Positions 8,529-17,693 of a DNA stretch of 64,000 nt are shown piece after piece. The notes beneath the pieces were generated by a model. The model saw only the letters and a list, made by a program, of their open reading frames with translations. It was not told the origin of the DNA and ran no database searches. Numbering within the stretch: position 1 is the first letter of the stretch; each line of letters begins with the position of its first letter. Both the position numbers and the translations under genes were made by a program. The stretch lies in NCBI GenBank assembly GCA_964580465.1, contig CAZOKJ010000001.1, positions 1-64,000 of the forward strand. Reading direction: 5' to 3'. This stretch comes from Taishania sp964580465 (GTDB lineage Bacteria; Bacteroidota; Bacteroidia; Flavobacteriales_D; Crocinitomicaceae).

Positions 8529-9935
8529 TTAAAATGTTGGTCCAATTATTTTTAAATGGTCATCATCAATTAATTTACCATTTCCATAAACTTCAAAGTT
8601 AACAATTTTCTTTCCTCCTGTTACTTCTTTCAAAGGAATGAAAACGTAGATACTGTCTTGCAATTGACCTTCTGGCGGTAAAATTAATTTATTAAACTGT
8701 TCTATTTTAATGGAAGGATTGTCTTTGAACTTAATTTCTACTTCATATTCTTTATCCGTTTTGTTAACTAAGATAATGTTAAATGTATTTTTAAGTTGAC
8801 CATCTTTCACATTATACGTTGTTCCACTTTTTCTCAAGATAGTTGTTTGGAAATCACTTCTTGTTAACAATGCAGCAAAAACCATTCCAACCAACAATGT
8901 TAACACCGCTGTGTAGGCTTTTACACGTGGAGTAAATGTGAATTTTTCCTTTTGTACAATGTTGTTTTCAGATTTGAAAGAAATCAATCCAGTAGGCAAA
9001 CCAACACTTTCCATCATGTGGTCACAAGCATCAATACAAGCTGTACAGTTGACACATTCTAATTGAGTACCATTACGGATGTCTATTCCTGTTGGACAAA
9101 CCACTACACACTGATTACAATCAATACAATCTCCTTTTCCTAAAGCTTGTCTGTCTTCATTTTTTCTGAACTTAGCGCGTCCATTTTCTCCTTCACCTCT
9201 AACGTGGTCATAAGAAATAACCATTGTGTTAGCATCAAGAAGAACTCCTTGTAAGCGACCGTAAGGACAGATTGTTGTACAAACTTGTTCTCTTAACGAA
9301 GCAAAAACAAAGTAGAAAACAGTTGTAAAAATAATAATAACAATAAATCCAGATAAATGTTCATTTAACGGGTCGGTTTGAATTTCCCACAATTGTTTAG
9401 ACCCGATGATATATGCTAAGAATGTATTAGCAATTAAAAAAGATAATCCCCAGAAAAGAATGTGCTTAATGGTTTTTTTGCGAATTTTTTCCGCATTCCA
9501 TGGCATTTCATTCAACTTCTTTTGGTGTGTGTAATCGCCTTCTATCCAGTATTCAATACGTCTGAACACCATTTCCATGAAGATGGTTTGTGGACATATC
9601 CAACCACAGAACAAACGCCCGAATATAATGGTAAAAAAGATAATAAACACTACCCCGAGCACCATTACTAGCGCAAAAATCCAGAAATCTTGCGGCCAGA
9701 ACACATTACCAAAAATAATGAACTTTCTGTCGATGATATCAAACAATAGCATTTGTTTGCCATTGATCTTGATATGCGGAGCTAAAAAGAGGAAGGCCAA
9801 GAGAAAATAGGACAATATTTTACGGTAATTATAATATGTCCCACTTGGTTTTTTAGGGAAAATCCAAACTCTTTTCCCTTTATCATTTACGGTTGCTATA
9901 TGGTCTCTAAAACCTCCCTCTTCACTCTTTTTCAT
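8529..9935 (-). CDS. ccoG: Cytochrome cbb3 oxidase accessory protein CcoG (4Fe-4S)
   Basis: The 468-residue polyferredoxin-like membrane protein has several N-terminal membrane segments, a membrane-edge CGWICPQTIF motif, then two 4Fe-4S clusters: CIDCNQCVVVCP and CVNCTACIDACD (about residues 268-305). After a further membrane segment it ends in an Ig-like domain typical of FixG/CcoG. CcoG is implicated in copper reduction and delivery during cbb3 oxidase maturation. It lies 73 bases after ccoP. The copper ATPase ccoI often found nearby is not in this window. Confidence 0.95.
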   Translation of the reverse strand: MKKSEEGGFRDHIATVNDKGKRVWIFPKKPSGTYYNYRKILSYFLLAFLFLAPHIKINGKQMLLFDIIDRKFIIFGNVFWPQDFWIFALVMVLGVVFIIFFTIIFGRLFCGWICPQTIFMEMVFRRIEYWIEGDYTHQKKLNEMPWNAEKIRKKTIKHILFWGLSFLIANTFLAYIIGSKQLWEIQTDPLNEHLSGFIVIIIFTTVFYFVFASLREQVCTTICPYGRLQGVLLDANTMVISYDHVRGEGENGRAKFRKNEDRQALGKGDCIDCNQCVVVCPTGIDIRNGTQLECVNCTACIDACDHMMESVGLPTGLISFKSENNIVQKEKFTFTPRVKAYTAVLTLLVGMVFAALLTRSDFQTTILRKSGTTYNVKDGQLKNTFNIILVNKTDKEYEVEIKFKDNPSIKIEQFNKLILPPEGQLQDSIYVFIPLKEVTGGKKIVNFEVYGNGKLIDDDHLKIIGPTF

Positions 9936-10008
9936 AACCTCTTTTGGTTAAAATTATACTTCCACTTCACTTTTTAACGTCACTTGGACGAACTCTTTTT
10001 TATGCCTT

Positions 10009-11430
10009 TTATGGCTTAACAATATCACCTTCAGCTTCCTTACCAGCTGCCGGAGCTAAGTGTAGAACATAAGATGCAACTTGTTGTATCTCCTTAGGTG
10101 TCAAAATTGCTGCATGCTCAGGCATACCATTTGCTGTACCATTTTTAATTGTAGCAAACACTTCTTTGATATCATAACCGTAAATCCAATTCTTATCTGT
10201 TAAGTTTGGACCGATTTTACCACTACCATCAGGGTTATGACAAACCACGCAATTGGCACTTGTATACAATTCTTTACCTTTGTCTAAATCAGCAGACTCT
10301 TCTAATAAAGTAACTGAATTTTCATCAATGTTTAACGCATTGTTTTTCATGTACTCTTCAATTTCAGCTTGCTTAGCAATCATTACCTTTTCATATTCAG
10401 CAGCCTGCAAGTCACCTGTTTTGAATACATGGTAATGGAAAACATATATTACTGAGAATGCAATAGTAGCGTAGAACATCCACAACCACCAAGTAGGCAT
10501 GTTGTTGTCCAACTCTCTAATTCCGTCGTACTCATGATCCATTAAGATAGTGTGCTCATCTTCTATGTCAACTGCATCAGTCAACACTTTGTTTAATTTT
10601 TTCAATGAAGATCTTTTCTTCGCACCAGCTTTGTCCTTTCTAACCATCGCTAAGAACTTATTGAACATGCTTTTCACGTAGAATAACACTCCTAATAAGA
10701 TTAAATCGATGATTAACATTGTGTATAAATCTTGATCTTCAACTTTTAACCAAGGTTCACCAATCATTGCTGCACCAGGACCATTGAAAGTCAAGGCGTA
10801 CAATTCATTTCCTCCGAAAAGGAAAGCGATGAATAATGCAATAGATAAAACAGTTGTAGAACCATTTCCTTTTTTCGCAATTCGCTCTCTGAAGTAATCA
10901 GATTTTACCAATGTAGTGATTGATTTTGATGTGAACATAATTGCAAAAATTAAAATTCCACCAATTACTACCATCCACATAAAGATAGTGTAGTTTCTAT
11001 TGTAATTAGGAACATATTTTACTACTGCTGGAGCTGTTGAAGCAGCTGGAGCAGCTGCTGCTGGAGCTGCCGCTTCTGGTGCTTTCCACGAATCGATGTA
11101 ATCGAAAATAGCGTTAACATCTTCTTTTGTTACGTCTTGAGGAGGCATCATTGTAGGCGAGAATTCTTTCGCTGCATTAGCCATTTTACTTTTGCCAGAA
11201 GTAATCAAAGCATCAGAGTTTATAACCCAGTCTGCTAACATGTCTCCTTCACCTGCTTCAACCCATTTAGCTCTAACACCAACTAAGTCTGGCCCAGTTG
11301 ATTTTTTACCTAAAGTATGGCAAGTAAAACATTTTTTAAACAATTGTTCTCCATCTTGCGCTGCTGCTACGAACACATTCGTTAATAAACCAGCTAGCAT
11401 AAATATTTTGAAAAAATTTCTCATTTTCAT
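10009..11430 (-). CDS. ccoP: Cytochrome cbb3 oxidase subunit CcoP with extra N-terminal haem c domain
   Basis: The 473-residue protein starts with a signal-like segment and then a complete cytochrome c domain with CFTCH (C34-H38) and a candidate axial Met in TMMPP. An Ala/Pro-rich linker (about 117-137) follows, then membrane segments, the CcoP N-terminal module (MPTWWLWMFY) and a C-terminal cytochrome c domain with CVVCH. CcoP feeds electrons to CcoO/CcoN at the outer face of the cytoplasmic membrane. Its ATG overlaps the ccoQ stop by 4 bases. The additional N-terminal haem domain is unusual relative to classical CcoP, in which the haem domains lie after the membrane segment. Confidence 0.92.
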   Translation of the reverse strand: MKMRNFFKIFMLAGLLTNVFVAAAQDGEQLFKKCFTCHTLGKKSTGPDLVGVRAKWVEAGEGDMLADWVINSDALITSGKSKMANAAKEFSPTMMPPQDVTKEDVNAIFDYIDSWKAPEAAAPAAAAPAASTAPAVVKYVPNYNRNYTIFMWMVVIGGILIFAIMFTSKSITTLVKSDYFRERIAKKGNGSTTVLSIALFIAFLFGGNELYALTFNGPGAAMIGEPWLKVEDQDLYTMLIIDLILLGVLFYVKSMFNKFLAMVRKDKAGAKKRSSLKKLNKVLTDAVDIEDEHTILMDHEYDGIRELDNNMPTWWLWMFYATIAFSVIYVFHYHVFKTGDLQAAEYEKVMIAKQAEIEEYMKNNALNIDENSVTLLEESADLDKGKELYTSANCVVCHNPDGSGKIGPNLTDKNWIYGYDIKEVFATIKNGTANGMPEHAAILTPKEIQQVASYVLHLAPAAGKEAEGDIVKP

Positions 11431-11633
11431 TGTTTTGAGTTTTCTTGGTGAATCATATTTGTATCATCTGAATCGATAGGAAGATTGCTCAATTCGTCCA
11501 CTTCTTCCTTTTTCATCTTTACCACTCTTATCAACACGACGATGAAAAAAATGGTAAAGATGAGAAGTGAAATCATTGGGAAAATACTTACCCCATCAAT
11601 TGTTGTCAAATTATGTTTGATAAAACGTAACAT
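11427..11633 (-). CDS. ccoQ: CcoQ-like small cbb3 oxidase subunit
   Basis: The 68-residue protein has one membrane segment (about residues 18-38) followed by a charged tail, as in CcoQ/FixQ. Sequence in this family is poorly conserved, so the call depends on size, topology and position between ccoNO and ccoP. It is separated from ccoNO by 2 bases and overlaps ccoP by 4. Confidence 0.75.
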   Translation of the reverse strand: MLRFIKHNLTTIDGVSIFPMISLLIFTIFFIVVLIRVVKMKKEEVDELSNLPIDSDDTNMIHQENSKQ

Positions 11634-11635
11634 AA

Positions 11636-13804
11636 CTATTTTTTGTTCTCAGAGCTTGATTTGATATCTACTCCTAAACGTTGTAAGTAAGCAATTACAG
11701 CAACAATTTCTTTTGTTTCGATATCTGCGACAAGGTCTTTCTTGTTAACATTTTTCAATACTTCTTTATCGAAGTTGTTTACGATATCTTTCGCAATTTT
11801 ATGTGCTTGTTTTTGCAAATCAGCAACTGCTTGTGTATCGTATCCTTCTGGATAAGGTACTTTTAATTGTTGCATTACTCGGATTTTCTTAGGAGTTAAA
11901 GAAACATCTAAATCATCTTTTCTCAACCAAGGGTAAGCAGGCATTAAAGAACCTTCAGAAACGTCTTTCGGACGAATTAAGTGTTCATAGTGCCACATGT
12001 TACTTCTTAATCCACCTTCACGAGCTAAGTCTGGACCCGTACGCTTAGAACCCCATTGGAATGGGTGGTCATATACGAACTCACCACCTTTTGAGTATTC
12101 GCCGTAACGAGCAGTTTCGAAACGTAAAGCACGAACCATTTGAGAGTGACAGTTGTAACATCCCTCACGAACGTAAATATCGCGTCCTTCTAATTCAAGT
12201 GGAGTGTATGGTTTAACGCTATCGATTGTTTTAACGTTAGACTCAACAACCATAGTTGGGATAATTTCTACAATACCACCAATAGCTACAACGATGATAC
12301 TCCAAATCATGAATTTAACAGGCTTTCTTTCTAATTTTCTGTGCCATCCTTCATTTTTATCTTCATGGTTCATTTCAGAAGTTACTTCAACTGTTTCATC
12401 ATTTTCAAATGTACCTTTCTTAGCAGTTTTAACTAAGTTGTACATCATCATGATAGCACCGAATAAGTATAACAATCCACCAAGTGAACGAAGCATATAG
12501 TAAGGTTTCAACGCTGTAACAGTTTTCAAGAAATCACCATTAACCAATGTTCCTTCTGGTGTAAATTCTTGCCACATCAAACCTTGTACGAATCCAGCTA
12601 CATAAATTGGAATAGCATATAATAAGATACCTAAAGTTGCAATCCAGAAGTGTTGGTTTGCCATTTTCTTAGAGTACAATTCAGTTTTGAACATAACAGG
12701 GAACAACCAGTATAACATACCAAATGTCAACATACCATTCCATCCTAAACCACCAACATGCACGTGTGCTACAGTCCAGTCTGTAAAGTGAGATAAAATA
12801 TTAACGTTTTTCAATGATAACAATGGCCCTTCGAAAGTAGCCATACCGTAAGCAGTTAGAGCTACCACCATGAATTTTAACGTAACATTGTCACGAACTC
12901 TGTCCCAAGCCCCACGCAATGTTAATAAACCGTTCAACATACCACCCCAAGATGGAGCAATTAACATAACAGAGAAAACTGTACCTAAAGTTTGAGCCCA
13001 ATCTGGTAATGATGTATATAGTAAGTGGTGTGGTCCAGCCCAAATATACATGAAAATCAATGCCCAGAAGTGGATAATTGATAAACGATAAGAATAAACT
13101 GGTCTTTCAGCAGCTTTTGGAACAAAATAATACATCAACCCTAAATAAGGAGTAGTTAAGAAGAATGCTACGGCATTGTGACCGTACCACCATTGTACCA
13201 ATGCGTCTTGAACCCCTGCGTACCATGAGTAACTTTTCATGAATGATACTGGAAGTTCAAAAGAGTTGAAAATGTGTAACATAGCCACAGTTACAAACGT
13301 ACCAATGTAGAACCAAATAGCAACATAGATATGTTTAACTCTTCTATTTAAAATCGTTGCAAACATGTTCCAACCAAATGCTACCCACATCAAAGTAATA
13401 GCAATATCAATTGGCCATTCTAACTCAGCGTATTCTTTTGAAGTGGTATAACCCATAGGAAGAGTTATTACTGCTGACAAGATAATTAACTGCCATCCCC
13501 AGAAGTTGATGTAGCTTAACTTGTCACTCCACATTCTTGCTTTTAATAAACGTTGTAAAGAATAGTAAACCCCAGTGAAGATACCATTACCAACGAATGC
13601 GAAAATAACCGCATTGGTATGTAACGGACGAATTCGTCCAAATGAAAGGTACTTAAATCCTAAATAATCATTAAAAAATTCAGGGAATGCTAATTGTAGT
13701 GCAGCAGTTAGCCCGACTAACATCCCTATTATACCCCAAATGATAGTGGCATAAGCAAAATACTTAACAATCCTGTTGTCATAATTAATCTTCTCTACTT
13801 CCAT
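11636..13804 (-). CDS. ccoNO: Cytochrome cbb3 oxidase, fused subunits I (CcoN) and II (CcoO)
   Basis: The 722-residue protein joins CcoN (about residues 1-470) and CcoO (about 500-722). The CcoN part holds about twelve membrane segments and the metal-ligand histidine motifs LHTNAVIFAFVGNG, WWYGHNAVAFF, GPHHLLYT and AHVHVGGLGWNG for haem b, haem b3 and CuB. The CcoO part carries one haem c site CYNCH (C549-H553) and the RTGPDLAREGG and GSLMPAYPWL motifs. Together with CcoP it makes the high-affinity terminal oxidase used at low oxygen. The fusion is the usual form in Bacteroidota. It overlaps ccoS by 20 bases. Confidence 0.97.
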   Translation of the reverse strand: MEVEKINYDNRIVKYFAYATIIWGIIGMLVGLTAALQLAFPEFFNDYLGFKYLSFGRIRPLHTNAVIFAFVGNGIFTGVYYSLQRLLKARMWSDKLSYINFWGWQLIILSAVITLPMGYTTSKEYAELEWPIDIAITLMWVAFGWNMFATILNRRVKHIYVAIWFYIGTFVTVAMLHIFNSFELPVSFMKSYSWYAGVQDALVQWWYGHNAVAFFLTTPYLGLMYYFVPKAAERPVYSYRLSIIHFWALIFMYIWAGPHHLLYTSLPDWAQTLGTVFSVMLIAPSWGGMLNGLLTLRGAWDRVRDNVTLKFMVVALTAYGMATFEGPLLSLKNVNILSHFTDWTVAHVHVGGLGWNGMLTFGMLYWLFPVMFKTELYSKKMANQHFWIATLGILLYAIPIYVAGFVQGLMWQEFTPEGTLVNGDFLKTVTALKPYYMLRSLGGLLYLFGAIMMMYNLVKTAKKGTFENDETVEVTSEMNHEDKNEGWHRKLERKPVKFMIWSIIVVAIGGIVEIIPTMVVESNVKTIDSVKPYTPLELEGRDIYVREGCYNCHSQMVRALRFETARYGEYSKGGEFVYDHPFQWGSKRTGPDLAREGGLRSNMWHYEHLIRPKDVSEGSLMPAYPWLRKDDLDVSLTPKKIRVMQQLKVPYPEGYDTQAVADLQKQAHKIAKDIVNNFDKEVLKNVNKKDLVADIETKEIVAVIAYLQRLGVDIKSSSENKK

Positions 13805-13967
13805 CTTCTTCTTGTTTTGTTACTTTTTTATCATCGTCAAAGAGAATTCTCACGGATGGTGAGTAGTCGTCGTCGAATTGACTGTTCTTTGTGGCCCAGA
13901 TAAAACTGACCAAAAAGAAGATGGCAATCACCAAACTTACTACCAACATAACGTAAATTATTCCCAT
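13785..13967 (-). CDS. ccoS: cbb3 oxidase maturation protein CcoS
   Basis: This 60-residue protein has one N-terminal membrane segment, then FIWATKNSQFDDDYSPSVRILFDDD, the conserved CcoS pattern (W-A-x-x-x-x-Q-F-D-D). CcoS is needed to insert haem b and CuB into CcoN. It is the first gene of the operon and overlaps ccoNO by 20 bases. Confidence 0.92.
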   Translation of the reverse strand: MGIIYVMLVVSLVIAIFFLVSFIWATKNSQFDDDYSPSVRILFDDDKKVTKQEEDGSRED

Positions 13968-14022
13968 AGTGCAAAATTCATAAGAATGAAATTTAAAAAC
14001 AATGAGTGAGATATGATAAAAA

Positions 14023-14049
14023 CATGATATTTGTCATGTATTTGTCATG
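14023..14049. promoter_or_regulatory. Palindrome plus 11-base tandem repeat upstream of cco operon
   Basis: CATGA (14023-14027) and TCATG (14034-14038) form a perfect inverted repeat with a 6-base spacer, and TATTTGTCATG occurs twice back to back (14028-14038, 14039-14049). The site lies 56-82 bases before ccoS and 39 bases inside a candidate minus-strand -7 box (TAATTTTG, 14088-14095). It could bind an oxygen- or redox-responsive regulator; it does not match the E. coli FNR consensus TTGAT-N4-ATCAA. Confidence 0.4.
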
Positions 14050-14214
14050 CGAACACCTAATGGTTTTAAAAACAGTCTTTTATTTTGCAAAATTAATCAA
14101 TTATTTCATATTTTTTTTATTGTTTGATTTTTATTCTTTGTTCAGTTTCTTTTTAGTTCATATCCTTGTTGATAAATCCTTTGTTTTTACTCTCAAGAAT
14201 GTCTTTTCTCTGTT

Positions 14215-14222
14215 TATTTTTG
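14215..14222 (+). promoter_or_regulatory. -7 promoter element for Gfo/Idh gene
   Basis: TATTTTTG is an exact TAnnTTTG match 16 bases before the ATG at 14238. It falls inside the longer open frame, which argues that the upstream part of that frame is not translated. Confidence 0.55.
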
Positions 14223-14237
14223 CCAAAAATCATTCGT

Positions 14238-15233
14238 ATGCTTAAAATTGGTGTGTTGGGTGCTGGACATCTTGGTAAAATTCACATTCGCTTATTGCTA
14301 GAATTGTCGGATATCTATGAAGTAGTTGGGTTTTATGATCCTTCTGTGGAGAATAGTCAACTTGTCCAAGAACAATTTGGAATTCGCTATTTTGATAAAA
14401 TGGAGGATTTAATTGGAGCTGTAGATTGTGTTGATATCGTCACACCAACTATTGCTCATTATGAGTGTGCAAGTCTTGCTCTAAGGAATACGAAACATGT
14501 GTTTATTGAAAAACCTGTAACGGAAACGATTGAAGAGGCTCGTTCACTAATGCGCCTAGCTCATGAAGCTGGTGTTACGGTGCAAGTAGGCCATGTTGAA
14601 CGTTTTAATCCTGCTTTTAAAGCAGCTGTGCCTTATATTAATAGGCCAATGTTTATTGAAACGCACCGATTGGCTCAATTTAATCCTCGTGGTACGGATG
14701 TGCCTGTTGTGTTGGATCTGATGATTCACGACTTGGATGCAATTTTAAGTGTGGTAAAATCTGGAATTAAGCGTATATCTGCGTCTGGTGTTGCTGTGGT
14801 GAGTGATAGTTCTGATATTACGAATGCACGTATTGAATTTGACAATGGATGCGTAGCCAATTTGACTGCAAGTCGCATTTCTATGAAAAATATGCGCAAG
14901 TCTCGTTTCTTCCAAAAAGATGCTTACATCAGTGTTGATTTTCTTGCAAAAGAGTTAGAAGTTGTACGTATGGAAAATTTAGAAGGTGAGGCGAGTCCTT
15001 TTGATGTGGTTTTTGACATGGGAAATGGTAAGCCTATTAAAAAAATCTATTTTGATAAGCCTCAATTAGAAGAAACAAATGCAATTAAAGAGGAGTTAAG
15101 AACATTTGGTGAATCAATTGTGAATGGTACTACTCCAGTTGTTACCTTAGAAGATGGCTACCGTGCTTTAGATGTGGCGCATCAAATTCTTGAAAAAATC
15201 CACGTTTCTTCCTCTTTTCCTCCTTTGGCTTAA
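14238..15233 (+). CDS. Gfo/Idh/MocA-family NAD(P)-dependent oxidoreductase
   Basis: The 331-residue protein starts MLKIGVLGAGHLGKIHIRLL, a Rossmann dinucleotide motif GxGxxG at residues 7-12. EKP in VFIEKPVTETIEEA supplies the family's catalytic-region lysine, and HDLDAILSV resembles the GGGxxxDxxxH region in simpler form. Members oxidise or reduce sugars and sugar nucleotides, or act as biliverdin-reductase-like enzymes; substrate is unknown. The open frame extends 72 bases further upstream, but the Rossmann strand begins at this ATG and a promoter box lies in the extension. The next genes concern surface polysaccharide, so a sugar-nucleotide role is plausible. Confidence 0.85.
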   Translation: MLKIGVLGAGHLGKIHIRLLLELSDIYEVVGFYDPSVENSQLVQEQFGIRYFDKMEDLIGAVDCVDIVTPTIAHYECASLALRNTKHVFIEKPVTETIEEARSLMRLAHEAGVTVQVGHVERFNPAFKAAVPYINRPMFIETHRLAQFNPRGTDVPVVLDLMIHDLDAILSVVKSGIKRISASGVAVVSDSSDITNARIEFDNGCVANLTASRISMKNMRKSRFFQKDAYISVDFLAKELEVVRMENLEGEASPFDVVFDMGNGKPIKKIYFDKPQLEETNAIKEELRTFGESIVNGTTPVVTLEDGYRALDVAHQILEKIHVSSSFPPLA

Positions 15234-15247
15234 AGGAAAATATCAAC

Positions 15248-15274
15248 TTGGCATACAATAATACATTATATTTG
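15248..15274 (+). promoter_or_regulatory. Promoter of lipoprotein/sugar-transferase pair
   Basis: TATATTTG (15267-15274) is an exact -7 match; TTG at 15248-15250 lies 16 bases upstream. The first in-frame ATG (15280) would be almost at the transcription start, so the ATG at 15292 is preferred. Confidence 0.55.
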
Positions 15275-15291
15275 CCGTAATGATAGATAGA

Positions 15292-16155
15292 ATGAAGACG
15301 ATTTTTCAAATTTTATTTTTAAGCATTGGATTGCTGTTGACTGGTTGTGTTAAAAATAATCCCAATCCTTCATGGCTTGAAATTAAGGCTTTCACCGTTG
15401 AAAAAAATCCGTTGTTAGATAATAATGAAGGAGATTTGTCTCTGAATGCTTTTACCAATGGATGGGTGTATATCAACGACGAGTTTATCGGTGTGTTTGA
15501 ACTGCCGTGTAAAATTCCTGTTATGAAGTATGGAGCTGTGAATATACGTGTTTATCCAACGGTTTTGAACAATGGATTAGCGGCAACGAAGAAGATTTAT
15601 CCTTTTGTGGATGCTTATGAAGAGCAGATAAATATGGAAGGTGGACAAACGACAACTGTTACACCTAAAACGCGCTACACAACAGGGACTCATTTTTGGA
15701 CAGAAGGTTTTGAAGGGAGTGTTATCAAAATTCATGATGGAACAGATACAAAAACATCTTTATTGGTGAGCTCTAGTGGCGGAAAGTCAATTGGTAAGGT
15801 AACATTGACACCAGAAGCGAATTTATGGTCTTGTTACATCAGTGCTGAAGCTTCCGATCAAAGCCCATTTATGTTTCCGATTGGGACGCAAGTTTATTTA
15901 GAGTTTGAGTGTAAAAATACAGTGCCGATTAAAACAAAATTAATCTATGCAAAAGCTGACGGTTCAACTTCTACACAAGTACATTATGGAGCAAGTACTC
16001 ATACTGAGGGGTGGAAGAAGATGTATATAGATTATTCAGAATTAGTCGCAACTTCTGGTGGAATTCAGTTTTGGTTTGCTTTTTCGAGTACTTTGCCGGA
16101 AGATGCAGCAAGTGGAGAAGTGTTAATTGATAATATAAAGTTGGTGTATAGATGA
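15292..16155 (+). CDS. Exported lipoprotein with PEGA-like and beta-rich domains
   Basis: The 287-residue protein begins with a lipoprotein signal peptide ending in the lipobox LLTGC (Cys 18 of the chosen start). Residues about 45-95 contain a PEGA-like pattern (GWVYINDEFIGVFELPCKIP), common in surface-exposed Bacteroidota lipoproteins. The rest looks like a beta-sandwich, ending EVLIDNIKLVYR in the manner of carbohydrate-binding jelly rolls. Its stop overlaps the sugar transferase start by 4 bases, so the two are co-translated. I infer surface location and possible polysaccharide association; no enzyme motif is visible. Confidence 0.7.
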   Translation: MKTIFQILFLSIGLLLTGCVKNNPNPSWLEIKAFTVEKNPLLDNNEGDLSLNAFTNGWVYINDEFIGVFELPCKIPVMKYGAVNIRVYPTVLNNGLAATKKIYPFVDAYEEQINMEGGQTTTVTPKTRYTTGTHFWTEGFEGSVIKIHDGTDTKTSLLVSSSGGKSIGKVTLTPEANLWSCYISAEASDQSPFMFPIGTQVYLEFECKNTVPIKTKLIYAKADGSTSTQVHYGASTHTEGWKKMYIDYSELVATSGGIQFWFAFSSTLPEDAASGEVLIDNIKLVYR

Positions 16156-17555
16156 TTTTTTCAAAAAGACGTTTAGGTACTCTTTTGTTATTAATTGACT
16201 GGTCTGTTGCTTTGTTGGCGTGGGCTACTTTCTATTATGTAAGAAAAGTTAGCGTTGAAGAAACTGTCTTTGAAATTGGTAGCTCTTATTTTTTAGGGTT
16301 AATGATTGTACCTGTTATTTGGGTAACTATTTTTGCTTTGCAGGGAACGTACATTGATGTTCGGAGGTTGTATCGCATGAAAATTGTAAACCTGACTTTT
16401 TTTGCATCTTTAATAGGTACGATTTTCTTGTTCTTTTTTCTGTTATTAGATGATGAAGTAGATGACTATACGCTTTTTTACAAATCTGTTTGGTGGTTGT
16501 TTATTATTCATTTAATTTATTTCCTTTTTGCACGCCTAGTATTTGTTAGCAGAATGGTAAGACGTATTCACCGTAGAGAACATGGGTTTAGAACCTTAGT
16601 AATTGGTGGGAACGAGAAAGCTGTAGAAATTGTCAATGAATTGCAACAAATGAAAAAAGGAAGTGGTCATTTGTTGGTGGGGTTTGTTAATTTGAATGGA
16701 ACAGATCGCTTGTTGGAAAATCAGTTAACTTATTTAGGTAAGGCAGATGAGCAATTAGAGTTGTTGATTCGCAAATATGAAATTGAAGAGGTAATCATTG
16801 CTTTAGAAAGTGTGGAGCACAATCGAATTAAAGATTTTATTGTTCGAATTCAAAGTAGCGACATGCGTATCAATATTCTTCCCGATATGTTTGATATTTT
16901 GTCTGGAAGTGTAAAAGTGAACAACATCTTTGGAGCATTGCTAATTGAAGTGAATCCAGAAGATATGCCAGTTTGGCAACGTGTTATTAAGCGTTTTTTA
17001 GATGTTGTTTTATCACTAATTGCCATTGTAATTTTGTTGCCCGTTTACTTGGTATTGGCTGTTTTAGTAAAGTTTTCATCACCTGGACCTATTTTGTTTT
17101 TTCAAGAGCGTATAGGCAAAAATGGTGTGCCGTTTAAAATCATTAAGTTCCGTACTATGTACATTGATGCTGAAAAAAGCGGACCGCAACTGTCATCTTC
17201 TGTAGATCCAAGAATTACGACCGTTGGTCGTGTAATGCGCAAGTTGCGTTTTGATGAATTCCCTCAATTTTTCAACGTGCTAAAAGGAGATATGTCTTTG
17301 GTTGGGCCACGACCTGAGCGCCAATTTTTTATAGATCAAATTGTAAAAGTAGAACCACAATTTTTGGAGTTAACCAAAGTTCGACCAGGAATTACTTCTT
17401 GGGGGCAAGTGAAATATGGCTATGCTGAAAATGTAGAGCAAATGTTGCAAAGAATGAAGTATGATTTATTGTACATGAAAAACCGCACATTGGCATTGGA
17501 TTTTAAAATCATGCTCTACACCGTCTTGATTATTGTCAAAGCAAAAGGAAAATAA
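16152..17555 (+). CDS. Polyprenyl-phosphate sugar-1-phosphate transferase (WcaJ-like)
   Basis: The 467-residue protein has four or so N-terminal membrane segments, a CoA-binding-like Rossmann domain (about 145-240), a further membrane segment near 275-300 and the C-terminal bacterial sugar transferase domain with KFRTMYIDAE, RKLRFDEFPQFFNVLKGDMS and VGPRPERQ. This family loads the first sugar phosphate onto undecaprenyl phosphate to start exopolysaccharide or O-antigen synthesis at the cytoplasmic membrane. Overlap with the preceding lipoprotein gene is 4 bases. No other glycosyltransferase genes follow, so this is an isolated initiating enzyme. Confidence 0.92.
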   Translation: MIFSKRRLGTLLLLIDWSVALLAWATFYYVRKVSVEETVFEIGSSYFLGLMIVPVIWVTIFALQGTYIDVRRLYRMKIVNLTFFASLIGTIFLFFFLLLDDEVDDYTLFYKSVWWLFIIHLIYFLFARLVFVSRMVRRIHRREHGFRTLVIGGNEKAVEIVNELQQMKKGSGHLLVGFVNLNGTDRLLENQLTYLGKADEQLELLIRKYEIEEVIIALESVEHNRIKDFIVRIQSSDMRINILPDMFDILSGSVKVNNIFGALLIEVNPEDMPVWQRVIKRFLDVVLSLIAIVILLPVYLVLAVLVKFSSPGPILFFQERIGKNGVPFKIIKFRTMYIDAEKSGPQLSSSVDPRITTVGRVMRKLRFDEFPQFFNVLKGDMSLVGPRPERQFFIDQIVKVEPQFLELTKVRPGITSWGQVKYGYAENVEQMLQRMKYDLLYMKNRTLALDFKIMLYTVLIIVKAKGK

Positions 17556-17693
17556 TCGATGTTAGCGATAAAATATTTCCTAAATTCATACGTTTTATAG
17601 GTTGTTAACATTGAATGTTTGAAAGTTTTATAGAATATTCAAATTGTTTAGTAGAAGATTACTTAATTTTATCCTTTGAAAATTGATAAACAC

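Noticed and set aside
14006..14245. 79-residue plus-strand ORF in the cco-Gfo/Idh gap
   Set aside because: Phe/Leu-rich product of AT-rich DNA; it overlaps the regulatory region and the start of the real Gfo/Idh gene.
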